From: Nitrospinota bacterium
GTDB lineage: Bacteria; Nitrospinota; Nitrospinia; UBA9942
Length of the DNA stretch: 11,030 nt
Assembly: GCA_003489165.1 (NCBI GenBank)
Contig: DNJG01000096.1
Span: 1 to 11,030 of the forward strand
Direction of reading: 5' to 3'
Part shown: one piece after another, positions 1-6,293 of the stretch
How positions within the stretch are numbered: the stretch's first letter is position 1
How the letters are laid out: each line of letters opens with the position of its first letter
Position numbers and translations under genes: made by a program
Notes under the pieces: model-generated
Seen by the model: the letters and a program-made list of their open reading frames with translations, nothing else
What the model was told of the DNA's origin: nothing
Database searches by the model: none

Positions 1-571
1 CTCTACCGTGCATCCTGTCTGTTACGCGGGCATAAAAGCCCTTACAGAATTCATAATCAAGGTTAGGATTTGCAACAGGGTAGCACAATCTTGCAAGCAA
101 CTGTCTGTCGTAAGTAACTATATCGCAGTCGTGGAGGACTATTACATCCGATTTTCCTTCTGCCAGTATATAGCCGTATGATATCCATGCTGAACGTCCC
201 TTCCCATCTCCACCTGCATCTAAGTCATTCTCTTTTAAAAGTGCATACAATTTCTGCAGCCTCTGACCATCATTCCATATAATCTTTACATCATGTGGCA
301 GGACAGATATAATCTCTCTTGCCCTTTTAAATTGGCTCTCATCAGCTCTTCCCAATGTAACAATAATCTCATTTAGATATTTTACATCCTTTAGAATATT
401 CAGGATGGTTTTCATCGCTTCCCCCTCTAAATCTGTAAAAAGGGCTGGAAGGACGAGTGCAATCGGTCTTACCCTTGAAAATTTCTTAAGCTGTGATTCC
501 AATTTATCAATATCAATCTTTCCGAGACGATGAAATGTTGAAATTACACCTAATTGATAAAAATCTCCCAT
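1..571 (-). CDS. gpgS: Glucosyl-3-phosphoglycerate synthase-like glycosyltransferase (3' end outside window)
   Basis: This is the first 190 codons of a GT-A glycosyltransferase; the reading frame stays open to the window edge. The N-terminus (MGDFYQLGVISTFHRL), a GDGKGRSAW segment at residues 121-129, a DCD metal-binding (DxD) motif at 148-150 and the RLCYPVANP and FYARVTDR segments that follow match bacterial glucosyl-3-phosphoglycerate synthases. Those enzymes transfer glucose from a nucleotide sugar to 3-phosphoglycerate, the first step to the compatible solute glucosylglycerate. The neighbouring phosphatase would remove the phosphate. I chose the start at 571 because a G-rich Shine-Dalgarno-like run (GGGGGTG) lies 4-5 bases upstream; an in-frame ATG at 583 has no such site. 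The gene is last of the visible operon. A palindromic repeat fills the gap to the phosphatase gene. A mannosyl donor cannot be excluded from a partial sequence, so the sugar is inferred. Confidence 0.82.
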   Translation of the reverse strand, partial: MGDFYQLGVISTFHRLGKIDIDKLESQLKKFSRVRPIALVLPALFTDLEGEAMKTILNILKDVKYLNEIIVTLGRADESQFKRAREIISVLPHDVKIIWNDGQRLQKLYALLKENDLDAGGDGKGRSAWISYGYILAEGKSDVIVLHDCDIVTYDRQLLARLCYPVANPNLDYEFCKGFYARVTDRMHGR

Positions 572-588
572 AAACACCCCCATAAAAA

Positions 589-673
589 TAGTAGACAGTA
601 GGCAGTAAGTAGTAGGTAGTAGGACAAACATCTTGTTTTTTCTGCTTACTCCTTACTGCATACTGCTTACTAT
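589..673 (-). repeat. Imperfect palindromic word-repeat element between phosphatase and glycosyltransferase genes
   Basis: The two arms, 589-623 and 642-673, are reverse complements with mismatches. Each is built from degenerate copies of a word like AGTAAGCAGT or AGTAGGCAGT. The loop is short and AT-rich. Read on the minus strand, the last five codons and stop codon of the phosphatase gene lie inside the first arm. The second arm ends in CTACTATTTTTATGG, which resembles the tails of the other elements in this window. The hairpin could affect mRNA stability or coupling between the two genes, but nothing here proves that. Confidence 0.8.
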
Positions 674-1522
674 GTTGTATACTGCCTTATTCCACCCTTC
701 AGGTCCTATTCCATCGGCAAGATAAAGATTCTTCAATTTTATATCTTTCTCATATCTGCCATCGTAATTCTTCACAAGGACAGGAATATCTACAGCTTTG
801 AGCATCGGAATGTCATTGAGGCTGTTTCCAATACCAATTGTTTTTATATCACCATATTTCTGAATATAGAGATTTTTTAATATCTTTACAGCCTTACCCT
901 TATCATTGCCTTTCATAATATGAAAAAACCGCCCTCCTGAAGTGAATTTAAATCCCAGCTTTAATATTTCTTTTTTAACTCTGTTTATCCACCTCCTTTC
1001 GTTCACCCCGCACATAACTCCCTGCGATGGGTCTCTTCGTAATAGGTTATGTGCGGGGTAAATCAAAAACGGTTCTGAATACTCCCTCTTTTTAGATAGC
1101 TCCGCACCTCTCTTTTTCAAAAAGGTAAAGTCCATTATTTTTTGAACTGACATTTCAGAGATGCCTTCAATAGACACCCCTGTCTTATCCCTGATTTCTC
1201 TTAAGACATTTAAGAGGATTTTATGCGGAGTGCCTATCTCTATTACCCTGTATCCCTTTATCCGTCTTTGGAATTCATATGGGAAACTGAAATATCTGTC
1301 AGGTATATAAACCGCCCCTCCATTCTCAGAGATAAAAGGAGCTTTATTCTTTAGTTTCTTTCTGATGGGCAGAATCTCTGCACGGGCCTTACTTGTGCAT
1401 ATAATGAGCGGTATCCCTTTTTCCCTTATAATCTTCAGGGCATCAGATGCCTCATTGAATGAGTATGTAAAATGGTCAAGGAGTGTTCCATCAAGGTCTG
1501 TGAATATGATATATCTTGGCAT
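653..1522 (-). CDS. mpgP: HAD-IIB mannosyl/glucosyl-3-phosphoglycerate phosphatase
   Basis: This 289-residue cytosolic HAD hydrolase has all four family motifs: DLDGT (nucleophile D9, general acid D11), ICTSK at 41-45, K208 in DKGKA, and GNSLND at 232-237. The SENGGA segment and YSEPF/GGRFFHI cap segments are typical of mannosyl-3-phosphoglycerate phosphatases. In bacteria these also serve as glucosyl-3-phosphoglycerate phosphatases, making mannosylglycerate or glucosylglycerate. The adjacent gpgS-like gene makes glucosylglycerate the likelier product. AGGAG lies upstream of the ATG, inside the end of the antiporter gene, and one base separates that stop from this start, so the two are probably translationally coupled. 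The protein is slightly long for the family because residues about 155-174 derive from an inserted palindrome. Its last residues (VSSMQ) and stop come from the downstream repeat arm. The symbol could equally be gpgP. Confidence 0.88.
   Translation of the reverse strand: MPRYIIFTDLDGTLLDHFTYSFNEASDALKIIREKGIPLIICTSKARAEILPIRKKLKNKAPFISENGGAVYIPDRYFSFPYEFQRRIKGYRVIEIGTPHKILLNVLREIRDKTGVSIEGISEMSVQKIMDFTFLKKRGAELSKKREYSEPFLIYPAHNLLRRDPSQGVMCGVNERRWINRVKKEILKLGFKFTSGGRFFHIMKGNDKGKAVKILKNLYIQKYGDIKTIGIGNSLNDIPMLKAVDIPVLVKNYDGRYEKDIKLKNLYLADGIGPEGWNKAVYNIVSSMQ
1005..1059. repeat. Palindromic element inserted in frame within the phosphatase gene
   Basis: A perfect 14-bp inverted repeat, ACCCCGCACATAAC at 1005-1018 and its reverse complement at 1046-1059, encloses a 27-base loop. 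It is much more GC-rich than the surrounding gene. On the coding strand it is translated as roughly HNLLRRDPSQGVMCG, directly after the conserved REYSEPF cap segment. Homologues known to me pass from this segment straight into the next helix, so the element appears to be a tolerated in-frame insertion in a surface loop. It is unlike the intergenic word-repeat elements in having a perfect stem and high GC. Confidence 0.8.
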
Positions 1523-1523
1523 C

Positions 1524-2735
1524 TCAAACTTCTCCTAATTTATCCTCAAACCTGCTATAAAACCATTTAATAACAAAAATTGGCAGAACAGTGCTCAAGG
1601 CAATAACAATAACAAGCGCAGCATAAACATCATCATTAAATATACCTGCCGCTTTACCAAGTTCTGCAAAGATTAGTCCCACCTCTCCCCTTGGAATCAT
1701 ACACAGCCCGATCGCCCATTTACGATAATAATCCTCTTTTATAAAAAATGCCCCCATAATCTTGCCGATAACCGCAGTAATCAACAATACAGCAGAAAAT
1801 ATCCATACGAATGATGAACCCCAGTTTACTGCCTTCAGATTCAGGGAGAGCCCAACCATGACAAAAAATATAGGGGTAAAGAGGTGAATTATAGGCTTCA
1901 TGTTCTCCTCAATGCGATGGGCAAAGGCTGGCTCCGCATGGACGGCAAGTCCCATTGGCAGAAAAAATCTTCTGCTCAATGCAATACCGGCTGCGAAACC
2001 TCCAAGAAGCTCAGGGGCGCCAACGGCATGGGCAAGCCATGCAAAGAACAAGACAAGGGATACAACTGTGGTTGGAATAAGTCCTGGAATCTGACTGACG
2101 CTATCAAATCTCCTGATTACACCTGCCATAAGTTTTGCCGCTGTCGGTGCAAGCACCATGAATATCACAATGAAGACAAAAATCTGAGATGTGTGCTGGA
2201 GGCTTACACCTTTTCCGAGTGAAAGGTCATATAGAAAGGCAAGAAGTATAACACCGATAATATCGTCAATAACGGCAGCGCCAAGAACCATCTGAGCCTC
2301 TCTACTGTGATGCTTTGATAGGTCTGTAAGTATCCTGACAGTAATACCTATGCTCGTAGCAGTCAGTGTCCCGCCTGCAAAAAGAGAGGTTAAAAACGGC
2401 AGGGCAAACAAGTAATAGCCGACACAGAAACCAAAGGCAAAAGGTGCAATAACCCCAAAGAGTGCAACGACAGTTGAATTAACACCTGTCTTCATAAGCC
2501 TCACGATGTCCGTCTCAAGCCCTACCTCAAATAAGAGCAGTATTATCCCTATCTCTGCAAGTAGCTTGATTACATCACTCGGCTCAATCAGCCCCAACAG
2601 ACTCGGTCCAAGAATAATGCCTGCCATCAATTCACCAATAACTGATGGAATTGACAGATAGGCTGCCATCTCTCCAAGAATCCTTGCAGAAAGCAGTATA
2701 ATAGTTATGTGAATAAAAAAAGTGGATACTTCCAT
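1524..2735 (-). CDS. CPA2-family cation:proton antiporter (NapA/Kef type)
   Basis: This 403-residue integral membrane protein is predicted to have 12-13 transmembrane helices and fits the Na+/H+ exchanger domain (PF00999). The paired aspartates D157-D158 in the AAVIDDIIG segment match the ion-binding pair of electrogenic CPA2 antiporters. K325 in the later IGKIMG helix is placed like the lysine seen in NapA. The IPSVIGELMAGIILGP, GGFAAGIALSRR and IPRGEVGLIFAELG segments are family hallmarks. It has no C-terminal TrkA-N or USP domain, so it is an antiporter rather than a full Kef K+ channel-like system. Its expected role is Na+ extrusion and pH homeostasis in the inner membrane. The start ATG overlaps the stop of the upstream 33-codon gene by one base, and the stop lies one base before the phosphatase start. 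The exact cation is inferred. Confidence 0.9.
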   Translation of the reverse strand: MEVSTFFIHITIILLSARILGEMAAYLSIPSVIGELMAGIILGPSLLGLIEPSDVIKLLAEIGIILLLFEVGLETDIVRLMKTGVNSTVVALFGVIAPFAFGFCVGYYLFALPFLTSLFAGGTLTATSIGITVRILTDLSKHHSREAQMVLGAAVIDDIIGVILLAFLYDLSLGKGVSLQHTSQIFVFIVIFMVLAPTAAKLMAGVIRRFDSVSQIPGLIPTTVVSLVLFFAWLAHAVGAPELLGGFAAGIALSRRFFLPMGLAVHAEPAFAHRIEENMKPIIHLFTPIFFVMVGLSLNLKAVNWGSSFVWIFSAVLLITAVIGKIMGAFFIKEDYYRKWAIGLCMIPRGEVGLIFAELGKAAGIFNDDVYAALVIVIALSTVLPIFVIKWFYSRFEDKLGEV

Positions 2736-2836
2736 TATTTTTTAAAGAATATCTCAAATAAAACTATCAATACTATGAATGAGAAAAATCCCACAACGAT
2801 CCATATTGCATTGAATGGTTTCTTTTCTGGTTCCAC
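2735..2836 (-). CDS. 33-residue single-span membrane protein coupled to the antiporter gene
   Basis: This small gene begins at a GTG preceded by a strong Shine-Dalgarno sequence (GGGAGGG at 2844-2850, seven bases upstream) and ends in a TAA that shares its first-strand base 2735 with the antiporter ATG. The product has a charged, proline-bearing N-terminus (EPEKKP), one hydrophobic helix at about residues 10-31 containing a tryptophan, and a lysine pair at the C-terminus. The ribosome site, the TAATG overlap and the membrane-helix composition together argue that it is real and translated before the antiporter. I do not recognise its family. An accessory subunit or regulator of the antiporter is inference from coupling. 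A pure leader peptide for translational coupling is the main alternative. Confidence 0.7.
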   Translation of the reverse strand: MEPEKKPFNAIWIVVGFFSFIVLIVLFEIFFKK

Positions 2837-2843
2837 GATAATT

Positions 2844-2850
2844 CCCTCCC
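2844..2850 (-). promoter_or_regulatory. Strong Shine-Dalgarno site of the small membrane protein gene
   Basis: GGGAGGG on the minus strand lies seven bases before the GTG at 2836. It is the best ribosome-binding site in the antiporter operon and is the main reason for accepting a 33-codon gene with a non-ATG start. The antiporter start itself has no comparable site. Confidence 0.7.
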
Positions 2851-2857
2851 AAAAGAA

Positions 2858-3020
2858 CAAAAACCTAATTAAACTACTGAGACACTGAGGCACAGAGAAA
2901 AATATATAACAATGAAGCCATGAAACAATGAAACAATTCTTTCATTGCTCAATTGCTCCATTGTTTCATTGTTATCTGTATCTCTGTATCTCCGTGCCTC
3001 TGCGGTAGATTTTTATAATA
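2858..3020 (+). repeat. Composite nested palindromic element, copy 1
   Basis: This copy is nearly identical to 6283-6444 in the same orientation, with an unbroken match over 2876-2996 (121 bases) and about six differences in the ends. Structure: a left end CAAAAACCTAATTAAACTAC; an outer left arm of GAGACACTGAGGC-type words to about 2899; an inner palindrome of ACAATGAA-type words at 2906-2975; an outer right arm at 2976-3006; and a tail GGTAGATTTTTATAATA. One palindrome thus sits in the loop of another. It fills most of the gap between the small exported-protein gene and the antiporter operon, so any promoter for that operon lies in or beside it. I see no convincing one. Confidence 0.92.
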
Positions 3021-3036
3021 CACAAGTTAAATAGGA

Positions 3037-3339
3037 TTATATTGAGAGTGGAGGTTTGTATGGAAGTTCTGTAAAAGAGGCTGTTTTATGAGGCATGAAA
3101 TTATCCTTAAAAGGCAGGTTCTGTGGATGGAATAATGAAACAGAATGGTCAGCAATAAATATAAAATCTGTCTGATGAGATTGGTTCAAATAGAATGCAT
3201 CATAGGAGTCAACATCTGCGACTATGCACACATCATTATTTCTCGTGGTATCATGGCTATAAATGTTTATAGGGAGATTTAGGAGGGGCATGATGACTAT
3301 GCTGAATAATGCAATCAAAATCAATACTCTTTTCTTCAT
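3037..3339 (-). CDS. Small exported or membrane-anchored protein of unknown function
   Basis: This 100-residue protein has an N-terminal MKKR followed by a hydrophobic stretch at residues 5-22, which would act as a signal peptide or membrane anchor. The rest is polar, has several histidines, one cysteine (C38) and a C-terminus ending YKPPLSI. I do not recognise a family. The open frame runs upstream to 3438, but that part overlaps two promoters, so it is not the true start. A -10/-35 pair at 3346-3374 places transcription initiation at about the A of the ATG at 3339, suggesting a leaderless mRNA. An ATG at 3345 (MTMKKR) would lie at or before the predicted transcript start. No Shine-Dalgarno is visible. 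It is divergent from yicC and may be monocistronic or head the antiporter operon. The assignment as a gene rests on the signal-like N-terminus and the promoter. Confidence 0.5.
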   Translation of the reverse strand: MKKRVLILIALFSIVIMPLLNLPINIYSHDTTRNNDVCIVADVDSYDAFYLNQSHQTDFIFIADHSVSLFHPQNLPFKDNFMPHKTASFTELPYKPPLSI

Positions 3340-3345
3340 TGTCAT

Positions 3346-3374
3346 ATAATACAGTTTAGGCATATTCAGGTCAA
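3346..3374 (-). promoter_or_regulatory. Sigma-70-type promoter, probably leaderless
   Basis: On the minus strand TTGACC (3369-3374) and TATTAT (3346-3351) are separated by exactly 17 bases. Counting from the -10 box, the first transcribed base falls at about 3339, the A of the ATG of the small exported protein. The match to consensus is strong for an AT-rich region. Confidence 0.6.
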
Positions 3375-3399
3375 GCCCAAATCCGTGAATATTCTCAAT

Positions 3400-3428
3400 T
3401 TGATTAAATATGCTTGTTTTAGTATACT
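3400..3428 (+). promoter_or_regulatory. Sigma-70-type promoter for yicC-gmk
   Basis: TTGATT (3400-3405) and TATACT (3423-3428) are separated by 17 bases. Initiation is expected near 3435, leaving a short leader that contains AGGAG at 3442-3446, nine bases before the yicC ATG at 3456. Its -35 box is 25 bases from the -35 box of the divergent promoter, so both could share a regulator binding between them. Confidence 0.6.
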
Positions 3429-3455
3429 TAATCAGCATAGCAGGAGCTTATTATT

Positions 3456-4343
3456 ATGATAAAAAGCATGACAGGTTATGGGAGAGGCGAGGTAAAGGAT
3501 GAAAAGGGGGGGTGTCTTGTTGAGGCAAAGTCTGTAAACCACAGATTTCTTGAAATAAAAACAAAAGTCCCTCAAAAATTTGCTGATATAGAGGATATTG
3601 TAAAGAAAAAGATAAAAGATAATTTTTCAAGGGGCTATTTTGAGGTATATGTTTCATTTGAGGGCATAAATAACGGTGAGAGAGAACTTAAGGTGGATAT
3701 AAATCTGGCGAGACAATACATTACATCAGTGGAAAAGCTTAAGAGAGAACTTAAGATAGAGGGTGGTGCAGAGCTTAACCATATTCTTCAGTTAAATGGT
3801 ATATTAAAATTTGAAGAATTAGATTCTGAAGCTTCGGAAAGCAAGGCATATATTAATTTTTTAGAAAACGCACTGGATGGGGCGATTAGCTCGCTTAAGG
3901 ATATGAGAGAAAAAGAGGGTGAGACTATTGACAGGGATATTGCAGAAAGACTTAAGATTATAAATGGGCATACAAATATTTTAAAAAGTAAACAACCTGA
4001 GCTGATAGATAATTTTAGGAATCGTTTTAGAGAGAAGCTTAACAGAATGTTGGAGGGGATGGAAATTCCAGATGGGCGACTCGCCGAAGAGGTGGCAATA
4101 ATGGCTGAAAGAAGCGATGTAACTGAGGAATTGATAAGGCTTGAGAGCCACCTCGGACAATTTAGGCAGTTATTGAAGGAAGGTGAGGCCGTTGGAAGGA
4201 AACTGGAATTTATACTTCAGGAGATGAACAGGGAGACAAACACAATCGGTTCAAAGGCAATTGATTATTTTGTGTCACAACAGGTAATAGCGATTAAGGG
4301 CGAATTGGAAAAGATTCGTGAGCAGGTTCAGAATATTGAATAA
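3456..4343 (+). CDS. yicC: YicC-family endoribonuclease
   Basis: This 295-residue protein begins with the family signature MIKSMTGYGRGE, carries the YicC N-terminal domain (about residues 1-155) and ends with the DUF1732 domain (about 210-295). The latter includes the conserved EEVAIMAERSDVTEELIRL and GRKLEFILQEMNRE segments. Members of this family have been reported to be RNA-cleaving enzymes acting on mRNA or small RNA; the substrate here is unknown. Length and both domains are complete. The start is supported by AGGAG nine bases upstream and a good promoter at 3400-3428. The gmk start follows two bases after the stop, a very common yicC-gmk pairing, so the two genes are an operon. A DUF370 (remA-like) gene, often found between them in some phyla, is absent. 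Confidence 0.95.
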   Translation: MIKSMTGYGRGEVKDEKGGCLVEAKSVNHRFLEIKTKVPQKFADIEDIVKKKIKDNFSRGYFEVYVSFEGINNGERELKVDINLARQYITSVEKLKRELKIEGGAELNHILQLNGILKFEELDSEASESKAYINFLENALDGAISSLKDMREKEGETIDRDIAERLKIINGHTNILKSKQPELIDNFRNRFREKLNRMLEGMEIPDGRLAEEVAIMAERSDVTEELIRLESHLGQFRQLLKEGEAVGRKLEFILQEMNRETNTIGSKAIDYFVSQQVIAIKGELEKIREQVQNIE

Positions 4344-4345
4344 AG

Positions 4346-4951
4346 ATGAAAACAAAAGGTATATTATTTGTAGTATCAGCCCCTTCAGGCGCAGGAAAAA
4401 CTACCCTCTCAAAGAAGGTCACTGAGATAGTTGAAGATATACATCACTCAATATCCCATACTGCAAGGACTCCGAGACATGATGAAATAGATGGAAGGCA
4501 CTACCATTTTGTATCAAAGGCTAAGTTTAAGGAGATGATAAAGAATGATGAATTTATTGAGTGGGCTTTGGTGCATGGCAACTATTATGGGACATCTATA
4601 AGAAATCTGGATATTGTTCAAGAAGAAAAAAAGGATTTGCTTCTTGTAATAGATGTTCAGGGTGCAGAACAGCTAAGGAAAAAACATAAAAACGGATGTT
4701 ATATATTTATACTACCTCCGTCTATGAAAACACTTGAAAAAAGGTTAAGAATGCGGGGTGCGGACTCAGAAGAGGATATAAAAAGAAGATTAAAGACTGC
4801 TGAAGAAGAAATGCATCACTATAAGACATATAACTACATCATAATAAATGACAATATAGATGAAGCGGTAAGTCAACTTAAATCAATAATCTTTGCAGAG
4901 AGGTGCAGGTATCCGAATTTTGTGCCTGAATTGCCGGATTTGAAACTGTAA
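4346..4951 (+). CDS. gmk: Guanylate kinase
   Basis: This 201-residue cytosolic enzyme phosphorylates GMP to GDP with ATP, an essential step of guanine nucleotide synthesis. The P-loop is APSGAGKT (residues 12-19). GMP-binding residues are visible in SHTARTPR (S37, R41, R44), Y53, E72 and the YYGTS segment. D103 in LLLVIDVQG is the Walker B acid. The lid arginines lie in LRMRGADSEEDIKRR, and the domain ends with the usual YIIINDN segment. No motif is missing and the length is normal. The start lies two bases after the yicC stop without a clear ribosome site, so translational coupling is likely. In many bacteria rpoZ follows gmk; here the next 115 bases are a palindromic element and then coaBC. 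Confidence 0.97.
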   Translation: MKTKGILFVVSAPSGAGKTTLSKKVTEIVEDIHHSISHTARTPRHDEIDGRHYHFVSKAKFKEMIKNDEFIEWALVHGNYYGTSIRNLDIVQEEKKDLLLVIDVQGAEQLRKKHKNGCYIFILPPSMKTLEKRLRMRGADSEEDIKRRLKTAEEEMHHYKTYNYIIINDNIDEAVSQLKSIIFAERCRYPNFVPELPDLKL

Positions 4952-4960
4952 GAAAAGAAA

Positions 4961-5063
4961 CAAAAACTTAATCAATCCACAGATTACGCAGATTACACCG
5001 ATTTTTAAAAAGATATTTTGTTTTAATCTGCGTTAATCTGCGAAATCTGCGGGTATATTTATT
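4961..5063 (+). repeat. Palindromic word-repeat element between gmk and coaBC
   Basis: The left arm at about 4977-5002 and right arm at about 5023-5053 are imperfect reverse complements made of CAGATTACG-type words. The loop is AT-rich. The left end CAAAAACTTAATCAATCCAC is strikingly like the left ends of the two composite elements. The tail GGGTATATTTATTATTA resembles their tails, although the arm words are unrelated. The tail runs right up to the coaBC ATG at 5067, which therefore has no Shine-Dalgarno sequence. Confidence 0.85.
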
Positions 5064-5066
5064 ATT

Positions 5067-6293
5067 ATGAATGAACTTAAGGGTAAAACTATAATCCTTG
5101 GTGTATGTGGTGGTATTGCTGCCTATAAGTCAGCAGAACTAATAAGACTCTTTAAAAAAGATGGGGCAGAAGTCTGGGTAGTTATGACAAAGAGTGCAAA
5201 GGAATTTGTATCTCCACTGACATTTGAGACCCTTTCAGGTAATCCCGTCTATTCTGATATGTTTTTAGATTCTTCAATACTCAATATTCAATCTTCAATC
5301 TCTATGCCCCATATTGATTTGGGAAAGAGGTGTGACCTATTTATTGTTGCCCCTGCTACGGCTAATATAATAGGAAAGTTTGCCAATGGCATTGCAGATG
5401 ACCTTCTTTCAACGCTATATTTGTCAGTTACATCACCTGTCCTTATTGCACCTGCAATGAATAATAATATGTATGCCAATCCTGTAGTGCAGGAGAATAT
5501 AAAGAAGTTAAAGGGATTTAATATAAATTTTGTTGAACCGGGATTCGGGGAATTAGCCTGTGGAGATAAAGGAGAGGGGAGGCTTGCTGATTTAGATGTT
5601 ATCTTATCAAGGGCTAAAGGGTTTTTGTCTGCTAAAAAAGATTTGAACGATAAAACTGTATTGGTGACAGCAGGTCCTACACATGAGCCGATTGACCCTG
5701 TCAGGTTCATATCAAACTTGTCGTCAGGTAAGATGGGCTATGCAGTTGCAAGTGCTGCAAGGAGGAGAGGGGCGAATGTAATATTGATAAGTGGTCCAAC
5801 CAGTCTTCCTGTGCCGTCAGGTGTGAGATTCATATCTATAAAAAGTGCTTCTGATATGAGAAGGGAGATATTAAAGGAAGTTAAAAAGGCAGATGTAATA
5901 ATTATGACAGCGGCTGTAAGTGATTTTACACCAGAAAATTATTCAGAAAAAAAAATAAAGAAGGAGGACATTGAAGGTATCACTGTCAAATTAAAAAAGA
6001 ATCCTGACATATTATCAGAAATTACTTCTAAACTCCGCAATACACAATCCGCAATCCGCAATCCTATTATTGTGGGTTTTGCACTTGAGACAGATGGCAT
6101 AATAAAAAATGCAAAGAAAAAATTGAAAGAAAAAAATCTTGATTTTATTGTGGCAAACAGTGTGAATGGATTTGGTGGCGACCAGAACAAAGTCGCTATC
6201 ATTGATAGAAAAGGGAATCTCTACGATATACCCAAAATGTCAAAGGATGATATAGCAGAGATTATACTGGATAAAATAGGGGCAAAAACCTGA
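5067..6293 (+). CDS. coaBC: Bifunctional phosphopantothenoylcysteine decarboxylase / phosphopantothenate-cysteine ligase
   Basis: This 408-residue fusion carries out two consecutive steps of coenzyme A synthesis. The N-terminal CoaC flavoprotein half (about 1-190) has GVCGGIAAYK, the catalytic histidine H82 in PHIDLG, the APAMNNNMY motif at 128-136 and the flap cysteine C165 in ELACGDKGEGR. The CoaB half (from about 193) has VTAGPTHEPIDPVRFI-SNLSSGKMG, TAAVSDF, the KKIKKED lysines, NPDIL, VGFALET and a final ANSVNGFGGDQNKV segment. All key residues are present. Two short segments look foreign: residues 69-79 (SSILNIQSSIS) and 323-333 (LRNTQSAIRNP), each encoded by a 7-bp word array. No ribosome site precedes the ATG, because a repeat element abuts it. 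The stop codon lies inside the left end of the next element. Confidence 0.97.
   Translation: MNELKGKTIILGVCGGIAAYKSAELIRLFKKDGAEVWVVMTKSAKEFVSPLTFETLSGNPVYSDMFLDSSILNIQSSISMPHIDLGKRCDLFIVAPATANIIGKFANGIADDLLSTLYLSVTSPVLIAPAMNNNMYANPVVQENIKKLKGFNINFVEPGFGELACGDKGEGRLADLDVILSRAKGFLSAKKDLNDKTVLVTAGPTHEPIDPVRFISNLSSGKMGYAVASAARRRGANVILISGPTSLPVPSGVRFISIKSASDMRREILKEVKKADVIIMTAAVSDFTPENYSEKKIKKEDIEGITVKLKKNPDILSEITSKLRNTQSAIRNPIIVGFALETDGIIKNAKKKLKEKNLDFIVANSVNGFGGDQNKVAIIDRKGNLYDIPKMSKDDIAEIILDKIGAKT
5271..5302 (+). repeat. Degenerate 7-bp tandem array inside coaBC (CoaC half)
   Basis: Four to five copies of TTCAATA/TTCAATC-type words are translated as SSILNIQSSIS at residues 69-79. This falls in the variable loop just before the active-site PHIDLG (H82). 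It looks like a small in-frame expansion or insertion tolerated in a loop. The flanking conserved sequence is intact. Confidence 0.7.
6034..6064 (+). repeat. Degenerate 7-bp tandem array inside coaBC (CoaB half)
   Basis: Copies of TCCGCAA/CACAATC-type words with a 7-bp period are translated as LRNTQSAIRNP at residues 323-333. The array lies between the NPDIL helix and the conserved VGFALET strand, a variable-length linker in CoaB. The open frame is preserved. Confidence 0.75.

Noticed and set aside
1884..2222. Plus-strand open frames opposite the antiporter gene
   Set aside because: They are antisense to a strongly conserved membrane protein, have no ribosome site, and give compositionally odd products with no motif.
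2858..3020. CRISPR-like array from the short repeated words
   Set aside because: The words are degenerate and arranged as palindrome arms, with no constant-length unique spacers and no cas genes.
3340..3438. Upstream extension of the small exported protein
   Set aside because: It would put 33 residues ahead of a signal-like N-terminus and covers both the minus-strand promoter and the plus-strand yicC promoter.
3454..3657. Minus-strand frame opposite the start of yicC
   Set aside because: It is antisense to the conserved YicC N-terminus, with no upstream signal.
5288..5710. Minus-strand frame opposite coaBC
   Set aside because: It is a shadow of a complete essential gene and shows no recognisable motif.
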